A DNA stretch of 64,000 nucleotides from VXRJ01 sp965246995 (GTDB lineage: Bacteria; Acidobacteriota; Vicinamibacteria; Vicinamibacterales; UBA8438), in the NCBI GenBank assembly GCA_965246995.1, contig OZ252008.1, positions 2,294,001 to 2,358,000 of the forward strand, given 5' to 3'. Positions 16,030 to 23,118 of the stretch are shown piece by piece. The notes under the pieces are model-generated. The model saw nothing but the letters and a program-made list of their open reading frames with translations. It did not search any database and was not told where the DNA came from. The stretch's first letter is position 1; each line of letters starts with the position of its first letter. The position numbers were made by a program, and so were the translations under genes.

Positions 16030-16240
16030 TCAATCAACGTGAAGGGCCTGCATCAGATCGAGTCTCAAGACTCGGCGCGCGGGCCCGACATGGGCGGCCG
16101 CGGCGACCCCGACCACCATCATGCCGGTTGATACGATGGACACCAGCCCGGAAACCGGGACCGTTCGCAACCGTGCGCGCAACCCACCGTAAACGCTGGA
16201 CGAATCGCTCACCCACCAGTTGACGCGTACCGTTAACGTC
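16030..16240 (-). pseudogene. C-terminal remnant of an ADOP/FtsX-type permease
   Basis: The minus strand reads ...GLVSIVSTGMMVVGVAAAAHVGPARRVLRLDLMQALHVD and stops at 16030. This is the last transmembrane helix and 'PARRA..DPMQALR' tail that closes ADOP permeases. About 60 codons remain; upstream the similarity stops at about 16240, just before the integrase region. It may be the far end of the truncated ADOP at 30665-31760, although the middle of that gene would then be missing. Confidence 0.5.
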
Positions 16241-16260
16241 CGGTAAAGTTCGTTTATAGC

Positions 16261-16289
16261 CGTGGGGACAGCGTGGGGTACAGCGTGGG
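16261..16289 (+). repeat. Three short direct repeats before the integrase
   Basis: CGTGGGGACAG, CGTGGGGTACAG and CGTGGGAA follow one another directly, 25 bp before the integrase start codon. Closely spaced direct repeats here could be arm-type integrase binding sites or an operator. Confidence 0.45.
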
Positions 16290-16314
16290 AATCGAGGTCG
16301 GGGGGAGCAACATC

Positions 16315-17493
16315 ATGGGACGATTGACAGCGGCGGCGGTGCGAGCACTGACCCGACCGGGACGGTATGGGGACGGTGGCACGCTGCATCTGCACATCGC
16401 GCCGCGCGGTTCGAAGTCATGGATTCAGCGGATCACCATCGGCGCGCGGCGGTGCGATATCGGCTTGGGTTCGGTCGATATCGTGTCACTGGCGAAGGCG
16501 CGCACGCTGGCGCTCAAGAACCGGATCGCAATCGCTGAGGGGCGCGATCCGCTGGCCGAAAAGCGGCGGGCGAAGGTGCCGACGTTCCGCGAGGCCGCGG
16601 TGCTGACGTTCGAAGCGAACCGGCCCCGCTGGCGCTCGCGGAAGACTGCCGACAACTGGATCGGCCAAATGGAACGGCACGCATACCCGGTGCTGGCCCA
16701 AATGCGCGTTGACAAGATTGGACGCGAGGCCGTGTTGCGGGTGCTTACCCCACTGTGGACGGCGCACCCCGCTATCGCCCGCCAGATGCGCGCCCGCATC
16801 CGGTCCGTGTTGAGCTTCGCGCAAGCACACGGCTACGTTGACCAGAACGCGGCCGGCGACGGTATCAGCGGCGCGCTGCCCGCCATGCCTGCTACGCGGT
16901 CGCACCATAAGGCGTTGCCGTACCGTGCGGTCGCCGGGGCGCTGGCGACCGTTGCCGCTGCGCCCCGCGCGTCGATTGCGGCTCGGGCGTGCTTCCGGTT
17001 CATGGTGCTGACGGGCGCGCGGTCCGGTGAGGCGCGGCTCGCGACGTGGGACGAGATAGACCGGGACGCCCGCGAATGGCGCGTGCCCGCCCGCCGAATG
17101 AAGATGAACCGCGAACATCGGGTGCCGTTGTCGGATGCGGCGCTCGCGGCGCTCGCGGACGTTTGGCCGTTGCGCGATGCCTCGGGGCTGGTATTCCCGT
17201 CGCCTATCCGCCCCGGTCGACCGCTGGCGGATTGCACCCTTGTACGACTGCTGCGCGATAGCGGTGTGGCTGCAGTACCGCACGGATTCAGATCCAGTTT
17301 CCGGGATTGGTGCTCGGAACGGACAGCCGTACCGCATGCGGTGTGTGAGGCGGCGCTCGCGCACATCGTTGGAACGGAAGTCGAGCGGAGTTACGCGCGC
17401 TCGGATCTGTTCGAACAGCGGCGCGCCTTGATGGACCGCTGGGCCGCGTACGTCACTGAGGCGGATGCCGGAAAGGTGGTGCGAATTGGATAG
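16315..17493 (+). CDS. int: P4-type tyrosine integrase of the satellite island
   Basis: 392 residues. The N-terminal DUF4102 domain (LTRPGRYGDGGTLHLHIAPRGSKSWIQR) binds arm sites, the middle SAM-like domain binds the core, and the C-terminal catalytic domain carries Arg236 (TGARSGE), His323 and Arg326 (HGFRSSFRDW), His350 (ALAHIVG) and nucleophile Tyr360 (SYARSDLFEQRR). All catalytic residues are present, so it should be active in integration and excision. I start at ATG 16315 because LTAAAVRAL is the usual opening. It is the first gene of the island and points inward. Confidence 0.93.
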   Translation: MGRLTAAAVRALTRPGRYGDGGTLHLHIAPRGSKSWIQRITIGARRCDIGLGSVDIVSLAKARTLALKNRIAIAEGRDPLAEKRRAKVPTFREAAVLTFEANRPRWRSRKTADNWIGQMERHAYPVLAQMRVDKIGREAVLRVLTPLWTAHPAIARQMRARIRSVLSFAQAHGYVDQNAAGDGISGALPAMPATRSHHKALPYRAVAGALATVAAAPRASIAARACFRFMVLTGARSGEARLATWDEIDRDAREWRVPARRMKMNREHRVPLSDAALAALADVWPLRDASGLVFPSPIRPGRPLADCTLVRLLRDSGVAAVPHGFRSSFRDWCSERTAVPHAVCEAALAHIVGTEVERSYARSDLFEQRRALMDRWAAYVTEADAGKVVRIG

Positions 17494-17917
17494 CACCGAG
17501 TACCGCGATGCGCTCGCGATCGCGCGTCGGTTACGGCCGTTCATGGCGCTAGACGACCCCCTGCCAGACGCGGAGACCGCCGCGGCATATCGCGAGTACC
17601 GGACCGACCGACACGATTTTCTCGGGATGCTACTGAGGGCCGAACGGACGAGCGCTAGGGCGTGGCGGTGCGTAAAGCTGATTGCGTGTGACCTATTGGA
17701 TTCGGGCGACGAACTACCCCCCGCCCTTCGTGCGTGGCTGTCTGCCTATGTTAAAGGGCTGCGACCGCAACCGCCGAGGCGCGAACCGGACGTCCACCAC
17801 TACCGCGACAGCCTGATCGTGACGGCGATAGGGGCGCTGGTAGGCCGCGGATACACACCAGCCACGCGACACCACAATAAACCGCTCTACCCGTCCGGCA
17901 TGCGGCGCTGTGACTAT
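17465..17917 (+). pseudogene. 5' part of a satellite gene split by an IS3 element
   Basis: About 150 codons, starting either at ATG 17465 (inside the integrase end) or TTG 17486 after GGAAAGG. The product is charged and helical (TEYRDALAIARRLRPFMALDD...), with the end DSLIVTAIGALVGRGYTPATRH. It breaks at CGC-TGT-GAC-TAT where the IS begins. Joining to 19184 gives RRCDYGRACEQGGSIADAV in frame. I do not know the family; it lies where satellites keep regulatory or accessory genes after int. Confidence 0.65.
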
Positions 17918-17948
17918 TGATCTTGCCTGGGAAAAGTGGACAGGTTGA

Positions 17949-18827
17949 TTATGCTGCACGCTGAGCCTGCCGAGCGTGCCTCCTTTCACAGTTATTGGGG
18001 CTGACATACCCCAGCGACGAGTGCAGCCGGTAGGGATTGTAGAAGCCTTCGATGTACTCCGCCACGGCGTCTTTGGCCCCGCGCCGCGTCGGCCACGGCT
18101 GCCGGTGAATGAGCTCGGTCTTGAGCGTCGCGAAGAAGCTCTCCGTGATGGCGTTGTCCCAGCAGTCGCCCTTCCGACTCATGGAGCAGACGATCCCGTG
18201 GTCGCGCAGCACGCGCTGATACGCGTCGGCCGCATACTGGCAGCCCCGATCCGAGTGATGTAGCAAGCCGGCCTCCGGGACTCGGCGCCCCAGCGCCATG
18301 TGCAGCGCCTCGAGCGCCAACTCGACCCGCAGGTGCGGCTGGATAGCCCAGCCCACCACGCGCCGCGAGAACAGGTCTAGCACCACGGCCAGATACAGCC
18401 AGCCCTCCCACGTCCAGACGTACGTGATGTCGGTGCTCCAGCGCTCGTTGGGGTGTGCAGCGTCGAAGGCGCGGGCGAGGACGTTGGGCGCCACCGGACG
18501 CTGGTGGTCACTGTCCGTCGTGCACCGGTGCCGCTTGAGGGGCAGGCCGATCAGCCCCATGTCCTGCAGCAGTCGGGCGACCCGCGCCCGGCCAACTGGG
18601 ACCCCGTCCTGCCTGAGCTGCTCGTGGATCCGCGGGCTGCCGTACGTTCCGCGGCTGGCGGTATGGATCGCCCGGATGCGTACCTTCAACCGGTCGTTGT
18701 CCCGTTGTTGCGCGCTCGGGCCCCGATGCGCCCAGGCGTAGTAACCGCTGGGCGTCACCTGTAGCACGCTGCACAAGCGCCGCACGGCGTGGTGGGCCTT
18801 CTCCCCGTGAACAAACGCGAACCTCAT
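17949..18827 (-). CDS. IS3-family OrfB (transposase catalytic subunit)
   Basis: 292 residues. An N-terminal HTH_21 part (SVLQVTPSGYYAW) precedes the rve core with DDE residues in WSTDITYVWT, HSDRGCQYAADAY and DNAITESFFATLKTE. The start ATG overlaps the OrfA stop (ATGA) in the -1 frame, so it can be made by coupling or as an OrfAB fusion after frameshifting. Confidence 0.92.
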   Translation of the reverse strand: MRFAFVHGEKAHHAVRRLCSVLQVTPSGYYAWAHRGPSAQQRDNDRLKVRIRAIHTASRGTYGSPRIHEQLRQDGVPVGRARVARLLQDMGLIGLPLKRHRCTTDSDHQRPVAPNVLARAFDAAHPNERWSTDITYVWTWEGWLYLAVVLDLFSRRVVGWAIQPHLRVELALEALHMALGRRVPEAGLLHHSDRGCQYAADAYQRVLRDHGIVCSMSRKGDCWDNAITESFFATLKTELIHRQPWPTRRGAKDAVAEYIEGFYNPYRLHSSLGYVSPNNCERRHARQAQRAA

Positions 18828-19120
18828 GCGTTTTCTTTCGCGAAGAAGGCCGCCGCTTTTTTTAGGATCTCGCGCTCCTCGCGCAACACCCGCACCTCAC
18901 GCCGGAGCGTGCGTAGTTCCGTCTTCTCCTCCGTGGTGAGCGCACCGCTGGGATTCGGGCCGTGGTCGACCTCATACTGCTGCACCCACCTGCGCAGGGC
19001 CGACTCGGTCAGGTCGAGCTCCCGAGCGACCTGCCCGATGCTGCGGTCGTGCCGCAGGCAGAGCCGGACCGCCTCCTGCTTGAACGCCTCGGTGAACCGT
19101 CGTCGCTGCCGTTTGCCCAT
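18824..19120 (-). CDS. IS3-family OrfA
   Basis: 98 residues from MGKRQRRRFTEAFK; a frame-open ATG at 19162 is less likely. It has an HTH (IGQVARELDLTESALRRWV) followed by a leucine-zipper helix (LRTLRREVRVLREEREIL). A run of seven A on the coding strand (18857-18863, codons CTA AAA AAA) is a probable -1 slippery site that fuses OrfA to OrfB. Confidence 0.9.
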   Translation of the reverse strand: MGKRQRRRFTEAFKQEAVRLCLRHDRSIGQVARELDLTESALRRWVQQYEVDHGPNPSGALTTEEKTELRTLRREVRVLREEREILKKAAAFFAKENA

Positions 19121-19180
19121 GAACACCCCCTGGCGCATTCTCGCGCCTTCTTCGGTGTCCACGAAACTCAGGCAAGATCA

Positions 19181-19324
19181 TATGGCCGCGCATGCGAGCA
19201 GGGCGGCTCTATCGCTGACGCGGTGGGTGAGGCGTTCGGCATGGGGCTGGATAGCGTTCGGGGCGTTTGGGACAACCGCAAGCGTAAGGCTATCGAGCCG
19301 TTTACCCTAACGACCAGCCCCTAA
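19181..19324 (+). pseudogene. 3' part of the split satellite gene
   Basis: The last 47 codons (GRACEQGGSIADAVGEAFGM...VRGVWDNRKRKAIEPF) continue the frame of 17465-17917. The segment looks like a helix-turn-helix (SIADAVGEAFGMGLDSVRGVW), so the intact protein may have been a DNA-binding regulator of about 198 residues. It stops just before the alpA promoter. Confidence 0.6.
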
Positions 19325-19355
19325 TAAATAGGACCACGGCGGCGGACGTTGCCGG

Positions 19356-19361
19356 TATGTT
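19356..19361 (+). promoter_or_regulatory. Possible -10 box of alpA
   Basis: TATGTT ends 7 bases before the ATG at 19369, with no ribosome binding site between, as in the other leaderless candidates of this window. Confidence 0.35.
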
Positions 19362-19368
19362 GTGAACT

Positions 19369-19569
19369 ATGACGGAACAACTACTGACGCGCCGCGAGGT
19401 TCAATCCAGACTGGGAATAGGTCGCACGTCTTTCTACAAGCTGAGGGACGAAGGCGGTTTCCCACTGCCGATCCAAGTGGGGCCGCGCGCTATCCGCTGG
19501 TCAGAATACGAGGTCGCCGCGTGGCTGGCTGCCCGACCGCGTACGGGCGGCTCGCCACTTCCTAACTGA
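19369..19569 (+). CDS. alpA: AlpA-type excisionase/regulator of the satellite
   Basis: 66 residues. 'LLTRREVQSRLGIGRTSFYKLRDEGGFPLPIQVGPRAIRWSEYEVAAWLAAR' is a complete AlpA/MerR-like winged helix. In P4 and Gram-negative PICIs AlpA activates int and is the switch for excision. It stands directly before the replication genes (19 bp gap), so it probably opens the replication operon. Confidence 0.9.
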   Translation: MTEQLLTRREVQSRLGIGRTSFYKLRDEGGFPLPIQVGPRAIRWSEYEVAAWLAARPRTGGSPLPN

Positions 19570-19587
19570 CCCCCCGGTGAGGCCGGA

Positions 19588-20556
19588 ATGGCGCTCAACT
19601 GGGAGTCGTTCACTCCCCCGCAAACGTGGCGACGGGCCGGTGCCGAGTGGCGCGGCCCCTGCCCGGTGACGGGCGAAGGCAAGACGCGCTCATGGGCGAA
19701 CCCCGGCCGCGGTTTGCTTGGCTGTCGCCACTGCGGCGACGGCGGCGGCAGACTCGCGGGGGCGGACTTCGCGGCGCATGCGGCGGCGGTCGGGGTGCTG
19801 GCGGACCCCTGGCGCCCGACCCCCCGGCCCCGGACGGTCGCACCCGCCCGCCGCGCCCCCGCGTCAGACCTGGCAGACGTGGCGGCGCTTGTCGCGTCCG
19901 TCTGGCGCCGCGCGGCCCCACTGGCCGACACGCCCGGCGCGGCGTACCTGCAGCAACGGATCGGATGGGCGGCGCCCTGGCCGGCCGCGCTGCGCTGGCT
20001 GCCCGCGGATGCCTTCGCGGACGTGCGCCCGCGGCCCCCGGACGGGGCGGCGGGGTGCATCGTCTACGCGCTGACGGCGCGAGATCGGCCGACCGGCCTA
20101 CAGCTTGAAGCGGTCGCGGCGGACGGCGCGGCGCTCCGGTTCGCTGGCGCCGGGAAACGCCCAAGCGTCCGCGGCTCGCGCATGCGTGGCGCGGTGTTCG
20201 TGGCGCGCCCTGGCGCGGCCGGGGCCGGTGTCTGGCTTGCGGAGTCCGCGCTTGATGCGCTCGCGGTGCTGGCGCTCGCGCTGCCGCCAGCGGACGTGGC
20301 GGTGCTGGCCGCGGCCGGGGCCGGGGGCGTGCGATACGGCGCCCTACCGCCCGACGCGGGGCCGGTGACGGTCGCGGCGCAAAACGACCCCGCCGGCCGC
20401 GCGGCCGCGTTTCGGATCGGGGCTGCCTTGGAAGTGAGGCGCCGGCCGTGGTACGTGCGGATGCCGCTCGGCGCTGGGGCCGATTGGGCGGACGTGGCGG
20501 GCGAGGTCGCGGCCGAACGGGCGGCGATCCAATGGGAAGGCGCCGCCGATGCCTGA
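19588..20556 (+). CDS. Toprim primase of the satellite
   Basis: 322 residues. The N-terminus has a zinc-ribbon pattern (GPCPVTGEGKTRSW ... LLGCRHCGDG) used to bind template DNA. The middle links to a Toprim core with GVWLAESALDALAVLALAL (acidic Glu) and VAAQNDPAGRAAAFRIG (Asp). This is the short primase seen next to RepA-like helicases in phage satellites and plasmids. Its stop overlaps the helicase start by 8 bases. The coding is extremely GC-rich. It likely makes primers for satellite replication. Confidence 0.8.
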   Translation: MALNWESFTPPQTWRRAGAEWRGPCPVTGEGKTRSWANPGRGLLGCRHCGDGGGRLAGADFAAHAAAVGVLADPWRPTPRPRTVAPARRAPASDLADVAALVASVWRRAAPLADTPGAAYLQQRIGWAAPWPAALRWLPADAFADVRPRPPDGAAGCIVYALTARDRPTGLQLEAVAADGAALRFAGAGKRPSVRGSRMRGAVFVARPGAAGAGVWLAESALDALAVLALALPPADVAVLAAAGAGGVRYGALPPDAGPVTVAAQNDPAGRAAAFRIGAALEVRRRPWYVRMPLGAGADWADVAGEVAAERAAIQWEGAADA

Positions 20557-22252
20557 GACCGACGGCGACCGGATACGGGCCGACGTGGCGGCGTTTGTCG
20601 CGGCAGAACGGGCGGCCGGGGCGGATGCTGAGGCCGCGGTGCCGCTGCCGATGGCTGGCCTTGAGGCGGTGCTCGCCCAACTCCGCCATACCGACGCGCA
20701 TGAGCGGCAACGCGGTCTGATCGCGCTCGGCACCTTGCGCCAGTCTGACGACTGGCAGCGGGCGGACGCGGTGACGCGGGCGACAAACGCCACCTGGCTA
20801 TCCCGACAAGTGCCACGGTTCGCAGACGCGATCCGGATGACACTCGGCACAACTGGCCGCCTGGGGCGCTGGATTGATGCCGAGGTTCCGACCGACACCG
20901 AGGCGGACCCGTCACTGTGGCGCCGCGCGTCCGACGTGAGGGTGCGGCCGATATCGTGGCTCTGGTATAAGCGGCTCGCGCGTTGCGAGGTGACGCTACT
21001 TGATGGCGACCCCGGTGCCGGTAAGTCACTGATAGCCGCGACGGTCGCGGCGTGTGTCACAACCGGGCAACCCTTCCCGGACGGCGCCATGAACGGCGGC
21101 GCGCATGAGGTGGTCTGGATCGGCCATGCGGGCGAGGATGCGGCTGAGTACGTGACGGTGCCGAGATTCATTGCGGCGGGCGGCAACCCGGACCGGCTGC
21201 AGGTACTTGATACCCGACGCGATACCGATCTCGCGACCGCGTGTCTAAGTGCCGCTAACGAGCATCATCCACGGCTGGCCGTGATTGATAGCTGGGCTGC
21301 GTGGAACGATGGCACGGACGATAACGATGGGCCGGCCGTTCGCGATCGGTTCATGGCGCTGCAACCGCTCCGGGATACTGGCGCCGCGGTTCTGCTGATC
21401 GCACACGATCGTAAGAGCGAGGCCGAAAACGAGATCCATCGGGTAGCAGGTTCCGTACAGGCGACGGCGGCGCCCCGGATGGCGCTCCGGGTGTCTAACG
21501 GTGGGATGCGTCAGACCAAAGGCAATCTCGCGGGGAACGGGCCGGCGCTCACGTTCGCCATTGAGTCCGCGTCCGTCATGGTGGGTGATAACACGGTGGA
21601 TACCGCGCGGCTCGTCTGGTTCGAGGCGCCGGCCGATGCACCCGCCCCACCCGGACGCGGCGGTGTTGAGCCAGTCGGTTACGAGGCGGTACTAGCGGTA
21701 CTAGACGCCATCGGCGGCGGCGAGGACGGCCTGACGCACAATCAAGTCTGCGATCGCCTATCCGCCGGTGGGAAGGCGAAGCGGCAAGCCATCGGCCGGC
21801 ACCTTACCGCAGCCGTGCGACAGGGAGCGATTGAAGAGGTAACGGTAATGCGGAAAGGCCGGGAGCGAACGGGCTACATCATGCACGTCCGGCAACATCT
21901 GGCGCCGGACGTGCATGATGTTCCCGATGTTCATCCGGCACATCATGCACCCTATATAGGGGTGCATGATGCCGGATGTAAATCGGCCGGTGAACCAGAC
22001 GACGCGCCAGCGGACGCGCTGCCGGATGTAGCTGAGGCGGTGGAAGCGTCCGCGGGCCAGCTCGCGGCGCTGGCCGACATGCATGACGATCCCGACAAGC
22101 GGCGCGCGATGTTCCGGCGCTTGCAACCGCTGACTGATGCCGGGTGGACGCCTAGCGGCATCCTAGACCGCTGGCCGAAGGCGGCGATAGAGATTGCGCT
22201 AGGGGTGCGTCCGGCACGCGAAGGTGAAACGGTAGCGAGCAATGGCAGCTAA
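20549..22252 (+). CDS. RepA-like AAA+ helicase of the satellite
   Basis: 567 residues. Residues 1-130 are a helical N-domain. The RecA/AAA_25 core follows: ISWLWYKRLARCEVTLLDGDPGAGKS holds Walker A with Lys159, RLAVIDSWAAW is Walker B, and LLIAHDRKSEAENEIHRVAGS is the sensor region, as in hexameric RepA (RSF1010-type) helicases. Residues 380-450 look like a winged helix (GEDGLTHNQVCDRLSAGGKAKRQAIGRHLTAAV). The C-terminal part is disordered and its DNA contains two strong inverted repeats (21876-21978), a likely replication origin. Together with the primase it should replicate the excised satellite. Confidence 0.85.
   Translation: MPETDGDRIRADVAAFVAAERAAGADAEAAVPLPMAGLEAVLAQLRHTDAHERQRGLIALGTLRQSDDWQRADAVTRATNATWLSRQVPRFADAIRMTLGTTGRLGRWIDAEVPTDTEADPSLWRRASDVRVRPISWLWYKRLARCEVTLLDGDPGAGKSLIAATVAACVTTGQPFPDGAMNGGAHEVVWIGHAGEDAAEYVTVPRFIAAGGNPDRLQVLDTRRDTDLATACLSAANEHHPRLAVIDSWAAWNDGTDDNDGPAVRDRFMALQPLRDTGAAVLLIAHDRKSEAENEIHRVAGSVQATAAPRMALRVSNGGMRQTKGNLAGNGPALTFAIESASVMVGDNTVDTARLVWFEAPADAPAPPGRGGVEPVGYEAVLAVLDAIGGGEDGLTHNQVCDRLSAGGKAKRQAIGRHLTAAVRQGAIEEVTVMRKGRERTGYIMHVRQHLAPDVHDVPDVHPAHHAPYIGVHDAGCKSAGEPDDAPADALPDVAEAVEASAGQLAALADMHDDPDKRRAMFRRLQPLTDAGWTPSGILDRWPKAAIEIALGVRPAREGETVASNGS
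21876..21921. repeat. Perfect 18-bp inverted repeat inside the rep gene
   Basis: ACATCATGCACGTCCGGC (21876-21893) and its exact complement GCCGGACGTGCATGATGT (21904-21921) are separated by 10 bases. An 18-bp perfect palindrome in coding DNA is far beyond chance. Confidence 0.8.
21932..21978. repeat. Second inverted repeat with the same ATCATGCAC core
   Basis: CATCCGGCACATCATGCACC and GGTGCATGATGCCGGATG are near-perfect arms (a 2-base insertion in the left one) around the AT-rich centre CTATATAG. The core (T/C)ATCATGCAC thus occurs four times in about 100 bp with alternating orientation, as binding sites of an initiator would. Confidence 0.75.
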
Positions 22253-22472
22253 CCCGGTGCCGGGTGCGCCCGCCGCATCGGCCGGCCAGTGCGACCGATG
22301 CGGAATCGGGGCGGTGAGGATCATCTTCGTCTGGCGCGCGCGGCGCGACCCGCTCCGGTTGTGCCAGACGTGCCACGAAACCACCCCCCCGGCAGACGCC
22401 CCGGCGCCTGATGTAGACGGCGGGGGGTGGGCATTGTCGCCTCCGCCGTCGCCGTCCGTTACCCGGCGCTGA
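22242..22472 (+). CDS. Small zinc-ribbon protein
   Basis: 76 residues. It overlaps the end of the helicase gene by 11 bases. Two Cys pairs (CDRCG and CQTCH) 25 residues apart can bind one zinc ion, between them a basic strand (VRIIFVWRARRDPLRL). The C-terminal 30 residues are proline-rich and probably disordered. Small zinc-finger proteins of this sort are common in phages and satellites; the function is unknown. Confidence 0.6.
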   Translation: MAANPVPGAPAASAGQCDRCGIGAVRIIFVWRARRDPLRLCQTCHETTPPADAPAPDVDGGGWALSPPPSPSVTRR

Positions 22473-22505
22473 GGCTGCCCGCGCCCCGCTCGCGGTCCGC
22501 TGACG

Positions 22506-22554
22506 CATACACGCCCCCCTTGGGCACCCGCGCCGGCACATTTCGGCGTGTATG
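22506..22554. repeat. 10-bp inverted repeat between the rep operon and terS
   Basis: CATACACGCC (22506-22515) and GGCGTGTATG (22545-22554) are exact complements. They lie where the rep operon and the convergent terminase gene meet, so they could be a bidirectional terminator or a protein-binding or packaging site. Confidence 0.45.
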
Positions 22555-22576
22555 GGCTTCAAAGGGGGTGGGAGCA

Positions 22577-22966
22577 CTATCCCTCCATCTTCCGGCGCAG
22601 TTCCTCGGCGGCGCGCAGTTCGTCCGCGGTCAGCCGTGACAGGTCGAACTCGACGCGGTCGGCGAACATGCGCTGGTGCTTACCTAGAAGCTCCAGCGCC
22701 CTGATGCGCGCCTGGTTGGGCGTGTCGGTGTCGCCAGCGCTCGCTTCCTCCTGGAGCCGCTTGAGCACCCATGCGGCAGTCACGCCCGTCTTCTGCTCGC
22801 GCTTCACCTGTGCCTTGGCAATGGCGTCCTTGATGGCCGCATTTGACAACAACCGTTGCCCTTGCTGACGCGCACTCTGAGCGCTGTAGCCAGCTCGCGT
22901 TGCGGCCTGCGTGGCGTTCATGTCGATTAAGTATTCCGCCACGAATACCTGTCGCTTGTCGTTCAT
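22577..22966 (-). CDS. terS: Terminase small subunit (TerS)
   Basis: 129 residues. MNDKRQVFVAEYLIDMNATQAATRAGYSAQSARQQGQRLL is the classic Terminase_2 N-terminal DNA-binding part, and the C-terminus (LTADELRAAEELRRKMEG) is a helical oligomerisation or TerL-contact end. It recognises the packaging site and brings DNA to the large subunit. No TerL, portal or capsid gene is present. A lone terS in an island with int, alpA, primase and rep is typical of satellites that redirect helper-phage packaging. It reads toward the rep operon, opposite to the other satellite genes. Confidence 0.9.
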   Translation of the reverse strand: MNDKRQVFVAEYLIDMNATQAATRAGYSAQSARQQGQRLLSNAAIKDAIAKAQVKREQKTGVTAAWVLKRLQEEASAGDTDTPNQARIRALELLGKHQRMFADRVEFDLSRLTADELRAAEELRRKMEG

Positions 22967-23010
22967 GACTCCTTGCTGAGTCTACGCCGTTCTAGCACAG
23001 GGTTTCGGCG

Positions 23011-23081
23011 CCCGGCGCGTGGCACCCGTCGCGGTCGCACACGCCCCCCCGGATGGAATATTCGTGGGGTTTTTCCGATGT
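23011..23081 (+). repeat. 71-bp repeat, copy 1 (right edge of the satellite)
   Basis: The sequence opens GGCGCGTGGCACCCGTCGC, continues with GTCGCACACGCCCCC, and ends GGGGTTTTTCCGATGT. Copies stand at 28484-28554 and 30594-30664 with only a few differences. The similarity between copies 1 and 2 extends about 13 bp further. It lies 44 bp beyond terS. Confidence 0.85.
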
Positions 23082-23118
23082 TGGGGATTGTTGATGTTTG
23101 GCGTCAAGTACTTCTGCC

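Larger units (their letters stand above)
17918..19180 (-). mobile_element. IS3-family insertion sequence with TAT target duplication
   Basis: 1263 bp. The left end TGATCTTGCCTGG and right end CAGGCAAGATCA are inverted, and TAT stands directly outside both ends (17915-17917 and 19181-19183), a 3-bp duplication as usual for IS3. Both transposase frames are intact, so the insertion looks recent. Removing it with one TAT restores the interrupted gene exactly. Confidence 0.9.

Noticed and set aside
16200..16314. Search for a fourth copy of the 71-bp repeat as the left attachment site.
   Set aside because: No similarity over more than a few bases; the left boundary stays undefined.
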